64,000 nucleotides of DNA. It comes from Spirometra erinaceieuropaei (Eukaryota > Platyhelminthes > Cestoda > Diphyllobothriidea > Diphyllobothriidae). Below the pieces are notes generated by a model that was not told where the DNA came from, did not search any database, and saw only the letters and a program-made list of their open reading frames with translations. The position numbers and the translations under genes were made by a program. Each line of letters opens with the position of its first letter. The first letter of the stretch is position 1. Where the stretch lies: positions 248,793 through 312,792 of the forward strand of contig CACRXP010000683.1 in assembly GCA_902702965.1 (NCBI GenBank), read 5' to 3'. This document shows, one piece after another, positions 1 through 9,656 of the stretch.

Positions 1-144
1 CACGTGGCGTGATGGCCGACATTCGCGTCGTTAATTGCTGCAATTTCATCACCTGCGTTGGATGTTCGTATGCTGATTGCTCGACCATCTGATGCATCTA
101 CCCTGGCGTTGGGAAAATTGTTCACATGTGCGCTCTCCGTGTGG

Positions 145-513
145 CTAATTACTCCGCCCAGGCACGGAGTATTGAATGGGAAGATCATTGTATTTGTTAA
201 TAGACTGAGGGTCAGTAAACCATGACTCAAGCAGCTCCCGGCTCACGAGGTTGTCACATCTTACGCGAATTCCAGCCTCGTCAAAATTGAATGTGTGGCC
301 GGAACTCGTTGAATTATCCGCAACTTGAGAGCTAACGTCATTTCTCCGCACCGCTGCAGTGTGTTCGGCTATTCGCGTTTGGAGTTGTCTTCCGGTTTCT
401 CCGACGTAGTTGCTTTTTACGCAACTGTACCAGATCCGATAAACGACTCCAGACGTTTCTTGCCGTCCTATCTTGCATCCTATAAATACTGCAGCCGCAT
501 ATGCATGAACCAC
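145..513 (-). pseudogene. Penelope-like element GIY-YIG endonuclease fragment (family 1)
   Basis: A 122-codon frame encodes most of a GIY-YIG endonuclease of the kind that ends Penelope-like retroelements, where it nicks target DNA to prime reverse transcription. Visible marks are the GIY-like strand (GVVYRIWYSC), the YIG-like strand with its arginine helix (NYVGETGRQLQTRIAEH), a later SGHTFNFDEA segment, and a helix with the presumed catalytic glutamate in RELLESWF. The frame then ends in SINKYNDLP and closes soon after. The conserved GxH-type position before VADN appears altered, and no reverse transcriptase is joined upstream. The frame instead runs into the antisense of a hammerhead-like motif on the plus strand. 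It is best read as a 5'-truncated relic. Fold assignment is secure; the family number is only my label within this window. Confidence 0.8.
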
Positions 514-527
514 CCTTATCTGCTTTT

Positions 528-569
528 GTCTCTGATGATGGATTCGAGCAGGAATCCGAAACGTCAGGC
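528..569 (+). ncRNA. Hammerhead ribozyme-like motif
   Basis: The core CTGATGA (532-538) is followed by one extra T, a 6-bp stem II (540-545 with 552-557, loop of six), then GAAA (558-561), C562, and a GTC whose C565 would be the cleavage site. Bases 528-531 can pair with 566-569 (one G.T wobble) to form stem I. Stem III has no intramolecular loop: ACGT at 561-564 is palindromic, so cleavage would need a dimer, as known for other short-stem-III hammerheads. Penelope-like elements and flatworm repeats are known to carry hammerheads. A TATAAAT string lies about 50 bases upstream at 480-486. Activity is not shown. Confidence 0.5.
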
Positions 570-1610
570 TAATAAAACTCTTGTCCCGGCGATCGTGTCT
601 TCTTCTTCTGCTTCAACACATTTATGCGTCAACCGCACGACGTGATGATGCCGCGCGTCGCGGACAATGGGACAATAAAGGCGATTGCAGTGACCATTGC
701 AGTTACGCGAGGCCGCGTACCCGCTCCCGCCTCACTCAGTCTCATATTTGGCTGACATGCTGATGAATGTTTAGCATCATTAGCAACCCGAGATCCACGT
801 CGCCTATATGACTGATGGTCATTTCAATAGCCCTAACGCGTCTATTCACGATCATTTACTGAAAAATCTATCCTACGTAAAACGTAGCAGTTTTTCAAAA
901 TAAATAACATTGGGAAATCTGGGTTTGCAAAAATGCCTTAAGCGACCCGTTATCGGACCCGGATAATGAAAATAAAAATTGCGATGAAAACGAGCGGAAA
1001 ACCTGTCGGATCAGATTATCTTCCCGAAATCCATGAGAGTCAGGGGTCGTATCGGGTCATCGAGGGTCTGTTGACGAAAGCCCTCAAAAGCCTCTATGGA
1101 GATCCTTTCTCCGAGAAAATTAAACAGATAGAGGAAAGAAGACCGGCGATAACCTGAATGTATGGTCTTCCGAAAATCCCAAGGATGGACTGCGCCTGGG
1201 TCCAATTCCGGATATAAAAAATTCGTCCTATCATGCGATCGCAAATTGGATAGTATAAATTGTTCCGCTACAAGGTAGTTTGTACTCTCAAAATTTCGAA
1301 AATGCCTTTGCGTTTGCCGTTGCCACAAAGAGTATTAACTTTTGCGGGTGGAGAGTGCGATGGGTAGATGTATCATCCCTGTTTTCTAACGTATCCATAG
1401 TAAGAACAATAAACTACTTATATGGCGTTACTCAGGGTAAAAAATGCCAGGTGGCCTAACAGCGAGAACGCGGTGCACACCATATGTTCAGCTTCCAGCA
1501 ATCGCCCACCACAGATGGTGCGGCGATAGGTTCATTGCCTGCGCTGAGTTCCGAAAACATCTTCATGCATAAGACCAAGCAAAACGATCCAACAGGACTA
1601 GTATCGCGAA
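570..1610. other. Unassigned sequence downstream of the hammerhead-like motif
   Basis: The first ~30 bases (TCTTGT...GCGATCGT near 580-597) resemble the sequence that follows the decayed hammerhead at 17203-17245 on the minus strand, so this is probably the edge of the same repeat group. Beyond that I see only short frames in several overlapping readings, with no recognisable protein or RNA. Confidence 0.5.
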
Positions 1611-2187
1611 ATGGTCGGTCATAAAACGCCATTTCTCTCCATTTGCCGATGTTGCTTGTAAAGTTAGCAATATGGCTAAAACCCTCGTCTAAATTTTATG
1701 AACCCCACATGGTCTCTTCTAAATACCGTAGAGAACTGTATGATCTTCCACAGGCAGAAAATATACGGCTTATAGCTTGGAAACCCTGATTGCAAATGTA
1801 ACGGCGGGTCGGAGTCAGAATTATTCAGAAATTCAAAGGGTTTTCAAAAACCGAATTATACCTATTCTTTGAGTATAAAATCGGAAGAAGAAGTAATTTT
1901 CTACCCAATGAACAAAAGAATAAGTATTGTTACGCATATTTTACATAAAATAAAATTGAATTTTTAAAGGCACTGAAAATACATTAAGATGAAACCCAAA
2001 TAATCTGCCATTTTTGCAGAGTGTGGTTTTTGCATTCAGCCGAAAATAATTTCTTTCGAAAGCTGGAATCCCGAGCAAACTGAATTATTATTGAATTACG
2101 TTGTATGATGATATGTTTTGCAGCCCCTAATTAATTAGTTTTTTCGACACGAAAACGCATTCCTTAATTTCGGTTTACAAACTACTG
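1611..2187 (-). mobile_element. LTIR element, copy A (5'-truncated)
   Basis: This matches the second half of the long-terminal-inverted-repeat family: central segment (GCTTGTAAAGTTAGCAATATGG, here near 1659), then the right arm with the GAATTATACC...AGTATAAAAT..GGAAGAAGA block near 1853-1892, the CGAAAACGCATT block near 2151, and the terminus ACTACTG followed by TA at 2188. The left arm is missing and about 20 bases before the right terminus are deleted. It encodes no protein. Orientation is assigned from the unique centre. Confidence 0.8.
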
Positions 2188-4075
2188 TATGCAAAATTTG
2201 CATGATAAACCATAATTGAAAACACTGATACCAGCTCGAGGTCTATAGACGTGTCTGGCCGGTATTCTGCCGTTACATGAGGAACCTGCAAGGACATCTG
2301 CTAATCTCAGTTTTCTGGACATTTCCATCCCTAGACTCGGCAGAATACTCAGGGGCAGTTTCAAACTCAACCTTTTCTTCACGTTTTTTACTTGCATGAG
2401 CAGGGCAGGAGAAAAAATTTGACGAAGGCATCCATTTATGCGCTGTTGAATCTATGGCAGATAATATTGGATTTAAGTGGCAAATAAAACTAATTTAACG
2501 AAAATCTTTATGTCACTTTAGGACTGTTATGGTCGGGTGGGCAAACCAAGTACTCTTTGTTGCCTGCAGTTACGACAAAACTGCTAGTAGACCAGAGAGC
2601 GTCGACTGCTGTAAGAAGTCACCCCTAACCCCCATTCTAAAGATGGGGGACTTTTCTGAATAAGGCAAAAAAAGAAATCAATCAACAGCCATAATCAACT
2701 TTGTTAAGGGTTAAATTTTGGCATGAATCGAGAATAACCACTTGTGTGGGAACACTTCGTTAACCATAGTCTGATGTTTGGCAAAATTGATCCTTCAAAT
2801 TTAAATAAACTGGTTAAAAAACAAGATTATTTTTGTCTCATATCTGAAACGGAATCTCAACAGCAGACCCCCATCCATCAGTTGCTTCGTCATTTCACTC
2901 GCGTTTATTGATGAAGTATTTTCATTTTCTCCCTCGAATTTATCTAGAACAAAAGAAACTATTAAATGTATTTGCAAAGAATACTCTGAAGGTGAACTTC
3001 ACCAATACAACGGAAATTTACTGGCAGATTTATAACGCAACATGTTCCATCGAAAAAGCGTAAAATATGCTTTTTTCAAAAAGGTTGACAGGTTTATGGG
3101 ATGTAAATCAACGCAAGAGTAAGCAAATTGCCAAATCTATTTAATCAGATAGTTTTAATAAAGGAGGACAATCGCCGCTGATCACGTCACGAAATACTCT
3201 ATCGGCTCGGTTCGCCGAGCAGAAGTACTTTACGCCACAAAAATTATCCTTGACATATTAATCCGTAAGAATACCTACGCTGCGCAAATATCTTCCAAAC
3301 ATTAGTCACCACAAAAACGTTTCAACCATCGTCCCAAATCAGAAGATAAGGTCATTTGGATTGTTTTATTTTACAGCACCTCAGCATTTCTTTGCAATAC
3401 ATTGCAAGTTTTTCCATGGCAGTTTTCTGAAGACAGGTTGGCGGGCATGCGCCAGTCTAGAACCGTCCAAAGATCCCGCAGTGTTAAGGGCACTTGATGG
3501 ATACCTACGTTTGAACACCTGATTTTTCGCGGCCGAAAGAATTGACCAGGTTTGTCGGAGACCGCATTGAACGAAATGAATATCCAATCCACTACTGGAG
3601 AGAGCTGCGGCATTGTCATACAAATATTACAGCCAAAATCCGGAAAAGATACATTGACAATCAAATAGAAAGTACTTTCATAAATATAGAAGAACTTGAG
3701 CGTGACGTTTGTCAATGCGCAGCAGTCCTTGACATCCTGAAGACTTATAAGAACAAGAATTCGGCATCTGTACGCAGTCCACAGGAATAAGACGTGGAGA
3801 GGCAAAGCGTTTGGGCTTCTTAAAAGTGTATCTTAAATGAAATCACAATCATGATTGTCAAAAAATTCAGGTTGGTACGAACGAAACCATTTTAATTTGA
3901 GATTTTATAAAGCATGGATTGAATTATTATCACTTGAACAAAAATCTTGCATGCCTCGCCGAAAAATTAATCGGTCGTGATTAAAATATCAGATCGAGAA
4001 CCTCCGTAACCAAATCTACGATTCCTTCCATACATGTCCTTCCAAACCGGAGGCCTAATGCTAGCGTCTCCTAAA
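2188..4075. other. No assignable feature
   Basis: A+T-rich sequence with short frames only. The best is 82 codons at 3542-3790 (+), containing RKRYIDNQIESTFINIEELE. It reads like protein but has no recognised domain and no convincing splice sites. Its overlap with a 144-codon frame on the opposite strand (3371-3805) makes either one doubtful. Confidence 0.4.
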
Positions 4076-4930
4076 AGAAAACCTGACCTGGAACATACGC
4101 AAAATTTGGCAGTTTCGTACTCTATCAACAAAACCGAAATCTAGTCCGGCGTTTGGCGCAGAGGGCTAAAAACATCCGTTAAACAGATGAAATGAAGAGA
4201 GAGAGTTTAAAACAATCCAGAACTTGCTTTGCGAAAACGGGTATCCTGACAAGTTTATCGCAAAGACTATTTCCGAGCAACCAGAAAAACCCACAACACA
4301 GACTGCTGGAAACAAAATGCTGTACCTTAGAGTCTTTTTTCAAGGAGACTGCGCGAGTGAACTCCTAGGCAGACTCCTTGGTCAAGCTGCCTCATAAACC
4401 TTCCCAGCGACGAGGGTTCCAACACTATTCTCTACAAATTCTATTTTACGCGGAGAATGTAAGGATGGGTTGTCAACTCAGACCACATCAGTGCGCATCT
4501 ACTACTTTACGTGCTCCTATGAGAAGGCTATATTGGTCACATGAGTCGGCGTCTATAAAAAAAGAATACAAGAACACCGCCCAGCATGGCTGGGAAAAAG
4601 CCAAACTAGGAGCGTAAACAGCGTCGTTCTCGTGCATATTGCTTTCCAAAATCGTGTGGACTCCAGCGAAGCTTTTTGCATGTTTTATAAGGTCCCCTCG
4701 AGCTACAGTAAGCTACCGGGCCGGGGCCTATTAGCAACAACAGGAGCCGCCGCCATCAGGTCACCAAAAACTAGACATGCGCTCACAGAATAAGCATGTT
4801 CAGACTCCGCACTCACTGAGGTTGAAGGTCGAATAACGCTTCAACTCTCTGCGCCCTTCTGATCTCACCCCGTCCCTGGCGTTGACTGCTGTAACCCCCT
4901 GCCGCCAGCTCCCCACATTCCCACACCCCA
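4076..4930 (+). pseudogene. Penelope-like element relic: RT thumb, linker and GIY-YIG endonuclease (family 2)
   Basis: Translation across frames recovers the 3' third of a PLE. First comes the region after the RT palm (TYAKFGSFVLYQQNRNLV, then the family-typical LLCENGYPDKFIAK near 4220-4260). Next is a linker with FFQGDCASELLGRLL (about 4335-4378), then the endonuclease from 4500 (YYFTCSY ... VYKKRIQEHRPAWLG) with VDSSEAFCMFYKVP and LLATTGAAAIR near the end. In functional relatives the last segment carries LLATAEAAAIRL, so the catalytic glutamate position is lost here (TTGAAA). Stops interrupt the frame in the YIG region (TGA at 4554-4556) and elsewhere, and at least one frameshift is needed. 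A probable 3' untranslated tail runs to about 4930. Upstream RT motifs are absent. Dead copy. Confidence 0.8.
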
Positions 4931-5802
4931 CCTGTGTTTTAAGACAAACTACAATCTATGTCTCTTATTACTGACATGTTTTTTGCCTTTACCCCGTTCC
5001 CACACAAGTGCAATGACCTGATGAGAATTCATCAAAGGTAACCGTATGCGTGCCAACTGGTCATCTGAACATTGCAAATAGTTTAAATCAAAAATAATTT
5101 TAGATCCATTTCGTGGACGAACCGGCGCAGTCACTACCCGTAACATCGCTATCCAAACCGCGAATTTCATGGTGGGAGGGGGGCTTTACAGCCTCGCGCC
5201 AAATGTATCAGACCGTTACCTATGAGTATTCTATTCGTTTCAAATAAGCCAACCACACATCCCCCAAATGTTTTGCACTGACTTATCTCTGATTATTGAA
5301 ACAACGCAGTCACATTTGTCTACTAAACTTTATTCAGGGCTACAGTTTTTAAATCAGCCAAAATAAATAACAGTTAAGTTATTTCTGAAATTGTGGGTGC
5401 CTTTAAAATGCTCTGCCTTTCGCTTGCTACAAACCATTAAAGTATTTATCGGCGAAATTAATCTCGCAAATTCTATCAGATTATTGGAGCGCCATTTGAA
5501 CATTCGAATTTACAAAAGGTGTGGCTGTTGTTACATACGCATTGACTACATTCTAAACAAACTGCTACAATGTCACTCTTGAACAACAAAATGAAATACA
5601 CAAAGGGTTTTTTACTGCCACTTAAACTAATTCAGAAGATTTAACTGCAAATCAACAAAGTTAAATCCAAGTTGAAAAAAATGTAGAGCTGCTGGACGGC
5701 AACTCCTGTGGCATGGAATGGACGAGACGCGGACTTCAGAATTAGAAAATAAATAAGAAAGCCAGCGCGTTATCGGGATGTTGACAGACATCTGCCATGT
5801 AA
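4931..5802. other. No assignable feature
   Basis: Nothing recognised. Small frames on both strands only (for example 63 codons at 5391-5582). Confidence 0.4.
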
Positions 5803-6680
5803 CAGATGTGCTAACTCATGAAATGTTAGCCGAAATCCTGAAATGCGTTTTTGGCGCAAAGAGGCTACGCAAGTAGGGCTACAATGGTAATTACTGTGCA
5901 TCGTAGTCTTAACAGATTTCAGTTACTACGGAAGTCGACTTTTAAACGAACTCTATTTTGATCATCTACAACAACTATACTCTATGGAAAAATTATTAAT
6001 TATACAGTATAGATTTTCCCGATTGATTTTCAGTGTCCCTATATATTCAAATATATTGCATAACACTGCATATAAATTTTAATTTCTTAATATAGTTCAT
6101 AGAAAATTAAGTCTTTTTCAAATTTTCTATTTTAAAGAAATAGCATAATTCGGTTTTAAGAAACTTTTTTAATTGCCAAATAATTATGAACCCGACCTGA
6201 TTTTGCACTTACATTCAGGGTTTCCAAACAACAAGTCGGTTGTTTTCTGTGTACGGAAAAGCATGTATTTCTACGCCGTATTATTAGTGGATTCGCGCTG
6301 TATTGTAAACTTTGCAACCAGCATTACTAAATGCAGAGACACCATCTTTTACGAAATGGCATTTCAGGGTCTTCAAGGTCTCATAATGAGAAACTTTTAA
6401 AAATAAAAATATACCTTCCTTCAAGTACAAACTTTGAACGAGACGTACTTTTCTACCAAATAAGTTAAAGAATGCAGACTTTTCATGCATTTTGCATGAA
6501 TATATTTGAATATATAAGGGCATTGAAAATCAGTGGGAAAAATCCAAACTTCATTAGTTGTCAGTTTGTTTTAGTGTAGTTTTTGCAGGTGGCCGCAAAC
6601 GAGTCCTTTACAAAGCCGACATCCCGTATTAACTGACATATTATGGGATTATGCTGCATGGTGGTTACTATTGCGGTCCC
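5803..6680 (+). mobile_element. LTIR element, copy B (right end lost)
   Basis: The left terminus TA-ACAGATGTGCTAACTCATG is followed by the arm block CCGAAAT..TGAAATGCG. The centre near 6187-6330 (CCCGACCTGATTTTGCACTTAC, ATTCAGGGTTTCCAAAC) is in the opposite orientation to copy A. The right arm (TATACCTTCCTTCAAGTACAAA, then ..TTATGGGATTATGCTGCATGGTGG near 6640) breaks off around 6680 before reaching the terminus. Small frames inside (6173-6400, 6284-6523) are by-products of the repeat, not genes. Confidence 0.8.
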
Positions 6681-6932
6681 ACCCAAGTAAAATCCTTGAA
6701 GTTATGAAAATCCCCATCACTATTTTCAGAAGAGACAGTGGCGAGTGAACGTTCCTTTCGGTAAATTCTCATCAGGCCAATACAGTTACATAGGGCGGGA
6801 TACAGTGAGTGAAACAAAAATCGATAAAAGTTAGGTTTTAAATTACAGGCTGGGCAATAGCGGAAGGGCGCCGAAAGTTGTATGTGGTTAGTCAACCTTT
6901 GACCACGGTAAGCGCGGAGCCTGAATAAGGTT

Positions 6933-7136
6933 CTATTGGGCGCATAGGGTCGGTTTTCGTAACCTTATGGCGGCCGCTTCTGCTGTTGCTAACAGACGCT
7001 GGCCCAGTAGCTTAGGGTATTTTGAGGGGACCTTGTAAATCACACGAAATGCTTCAGTGGGGTCCACACGATGCCCTGAGTCCACTGCATGCGCATGGAT
7101 AGCGCTGTCTATTCGCCTAGTTTCATCCTTTGCCAC
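6933..7136 (-). pseudogene. PLE endonuclease C-terminal fragment, left arm
   Basis: A 67-codon frame begins MAKDETRRIDS. It carries the end of a GIY-YIG endonuclease: AVDSGHRVDPTEAF, VIYKVPSKYPKLLGQRL, and LLATAEAAAIRLRKP with the presumed catalytic glutamate intact. A stop follows CAQ where the right arm reads on, caused by the T/A difference at the CCAATAG versus CCAAAAG site. The GIY and YIG strands are missing, so it cannot be a working nuclease on its own. Confidence 0.8.
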
Positions 7137-7177
7137 CCTTTTCCAAAAGAAGGTGCTCGCTTATTCTTTTGGAAAGG

Positions 7178-7426
7178 CTGGCAAAGGATGAAACTAGGCG
7201 AATAGACAGCGCTATCCTTGCGCATGCAGTGGACTCAGGGCATCGTGTGGACCCCACTGAAGCATTTGGTGTGATTTACAAGGTCCCCTCAAAATACCCT
7301 AAGCTACTGGGCCAGCGTCTGTTAGCAACAGCAGAAGCGGCCGCCATAAGGTTACGAAAACCGACCCTATGCGCCCAAAAGAACCTTATTCAGGCTCCGC
7401 GCTTACCGTGGTCAAAGGTTGACTAA
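7178..7426 (+). pseudogene. PLE endonuclease C-terminal fragment, right arm
   Basis: The open frame starts at 7130 in the palindrome spacer, but homology begins at LAKDETRRID near 7178. It contains AVDSGHRVDPTEAF, IYKVPSKYPKLLGQRL, TAEAAAIRLRKPTLCAQKN and the family ending ..LPWSKVD before the stop. It is the mirror partner of the minus-strand frame at 6933-7136 and keeps a few more C-terminal residues. The N-terminal GIY-YIG half is missing. Confidence 0.8.
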
Positions 7427-7533
7427 CCACATACAACTTTCGGCGCCCTTCCGCTATTGCCCAGCCTGTAATTTAAAACCTACCTTTTATCGATTTTTGT
7501 TTCACTCACTGTACCCCGCCCTATGTAACTGTT

Positions 7534-8660
7534 ATAACCTTGAGTTGAAAAGGCACTTCAGAATTTCGGTTAACATTTCAAGAGCTAGTTGACAATTCCG
7601 TGTGAAAACGCCGAATAAGGTGCCGGGGCCTCATTGACGTCCTCGAATGTTCACTTTACGTTCTTGAGGATATCCGCTGATTTTCACGGAAATGGCAGTA
7701 TAAACACAGAAGCATTTTGCTGCCCAGAATTAAAAGTCACTCAGACAACTACTTAACCAATCTGTCTGCAAAAAGCCTTTGTTTCGCCCGCACATCAGTC
7801 ATCCTCGGGTTTATTTGAACCGGCGGGTTAGAGGTCCGTTAGCCCGTATGCAGTATAGCATTAAAATTTGAGCCGTTATTTACTTTACACTTGTTCCGTA
7901 GCCCAGAGCACCGCCATTGGAGTTAATTTAGATGCGAAAATGTATGATAACAGAGTGCTGTCAAACTGCAGGTTCTCTCAATGTTTGATGTGGCACATAT
8001 ACTACGATTGAGCTTGTTCGTACTGCAGTTTTGCCAATAGTTTTCTTAGAGATGCGCTACAAATAAATCATTCTAGACAGTTGCAGCATACGTGACAGAA
8101 GGGCGAAAAGACCTTTCGGCATTTCTATGGTACACGATTTCACGTATTTTTCATGGCGCACTAGAAGATAAAATTGAAACTTATAAAGATTCACTCGTTT
8201 ATGTAATTCTACGGAATAATGGCAGCCTACAGTATCTATTGTATGTCCAACAGGTCAGTAAACCCATTTAACTGTTATTCAAGTTAAAATTCGGTTGGAG
8301 ACAGGAATAAAGAAATCAACTTTACTATAGGTGGCCCCAAGCTAGATTGCAATTGACTGCCTCTTGACAAGGCCCATTTTCTACCCCAGCACTAGCGCTA
8401 GTCTCTATGCACCTGACCTAACTCTAACTCAAGCCTTTCCAACACCAATCTCCTAGAATACAGTTTAAAGGCTATCTGTGATACTAAAGGGCTCAAATGC
8501 TAGTGACCTACCGAGGACTGAGGTTGTATGTGCAAAGACGAACGAGACAATCGGGTTACTTCAGTCAGCTAAAGCAGGTCATATTTACTACAAGTACATC
8601 AGCTGTTTGGGGAAGCTAGTTACTATCGGGGTGAACAAAATATTGAATGAGAAATGCAAC
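7534..8660. other. No assignable feature
   Basis: Short frames only, on both strands. No repeat family seen elsewhere in the window was recognised here. Confidence 0.4.
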
Positions 8661-8686
8661 ATATATATATATATATATACATATAT
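8661..8686. repeat. (AT)n microsatellite
   Basis: About 26 bases of alternating A and T, with one C interruption at 8680. It sits at the distal end of the minus-strand SINE and could be that element's simple-sequence tail. Confidence 0.9.
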
Positions 8687-9350
8687 TCACTCAGGACTTG
8701 GCGCACACCGATCCATTGGCTTTCCGAAGCAAACAAGCTTCGTATGGGCGATAGGGGTCACGAACAGGCAACCACCTACCAGGCCGAAGTTGGCCAAGCT
8801 ATGATAGCAGAGTGGATGGCAGGTGGTGAGGCACTGATGAACTTCGGTTCGATGAAGTGCTTATGACCCATCTGGTAGACCCCAGTCGGGGACTAACTGC
8901 GCCAGGTGCGTCTGTGCGCATGTTTGTGATTCCGGTCCCAGCTGGTGGTCAGGGTTATGATTGGCTGAATGAAGGCAAACAAGCCCGAAACAGTGCTGTA
9001 TCAATCTACCCCCCAGACTCTGTCGTATCCGCTCTGCTATATACATATAGAGCAGAAGTGGTATGCATGCCCAGACGATGTAATAAAAAGGGAGAGGTTC
9101 TTTGGAGAAAAGTGTGTTTTTCCGGGGAATCTCTCCTGTTTTCATATATATGACAGCATTACGGACAAAGGAAAGGGAGACTGAAATGACTATCTCTAGC
9201 AGAGATAACAAGGGGGACTGAGATGACCATTTCTGGCCTAATTGCTGTCGTTAGCCGGTCATACCCAAATCCGAAGTGTGCAGCACAAAAGGCTCGATCC
9301 CGTTACCTGTTGGTTAGAAGTTCAACGCTTCTAACCATTGAGCCAGTAGC
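8687..9350 (-). mobile_element. tRNA-derived SINE-like element
   Basis: Read on the minus strand, the head has a perfect RNA polymerase III A box (TGGCTCAATGG, 9345-9335) and a perfect B box core (GATCGAGCC, 9299-9291). Between them is an anticodon-arm-like hairpin with loop CTTCTAA, suggesting a tRNA-Arg(TCT)-like origin. A body block (GGTCATCTCAGTCCCCC, about 9232-9216, with GGGTATGACCGG upstream of it) recurs next to the tRNA gene at 62691-62743. A second block (CAGTCTCCCTTTCC, about 9185-9172) has a further copy at 9515-9528 in opposite orientation. The remaining body to 8687 is non-coding and ends at an (AT)n tract. Target duplications were not found, so the outer limits are approximate. 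Confidence 0.6.
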
Positions 9351-9387
9351 TTGTTGTCCTGTTGGTTGCGATCAAGAATACATAATG

Positions 9388-9656
9388 GTAAAGGGACGCT
9401 CACCGATAGCTTTTGCGGAACGCACTCATCGTGATGTGCCACAGGGCTGTCCCTTAATCCCAACCAACAGTCACACAGCGGCGGATCATGTAGGTAGAAT
9501 AGTATTATCGGCATTCCAGTCTCCCTTGTCTTTGTCAGTAATGCTCTTCTGCCTATATCATGCGCCGCTGTGCGGCTGCTGATTAGGCTCGGGATGAGGC
9601 CCCAAGGCACAATGGGGAGAGTTTGTTCCGTAAAAACGATTGGTGAACGCCCTTTC
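9388..9656. repeat. Imperfect inverted repeat, arms about 125 bp
   Basis: Arm 9388-9510 (AAGGGACGCTCACCGATAG ... CAGCGGCGGATCATGTAGG) is the reverse complement, with perhaps 25-30% mismatch, of 9531-9656 (... GCGCCGCTGTGCGGCTG ... CAATCGTTTTTACGGAAC runs opposite). The 20-base centre contains CATTCCAGTCTCCC, which matches a block of the adjacent SINE in opposite orientation. It is probably two diverged SINE-related bodies joined tail to tail. Confidence 0.7.

Larger units (their letters stand above)
6782..7533. repeat. Near-perfect 370-bp inverted repeat of PLE 3' ends
   Basis: Left arm 6782-7151 and right arm 7164-7533 are reverse complements separated by only 12 bases (7152-7163). By eye the arms differ at about 7-8 positions in 370, roughly 98% identity. 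Each arm contains the C-terminal part of the same family-2 Penelope endonuclease plus the following untranslated tail. The similarity stops at the matching base on both sides (GTAACTGT), so the arms are a unit duplicated in inverted orientation rather than two independent old insertions. Confidence 0.9.

Noticed and set aside
3371..3805. 144-codon minus-strand frame as a gene
   Set aside because: It overlaps a protein-like frame on the other strand, has no recognised domain and sits in A+T-rich repeat territory.
8830..8870. CTGATGA followed by a hairpin (ACTTC/GAAGT) on the plus strand
   Set aside because: No GAAA follows the hairpin, so it is not a hammerhead core.
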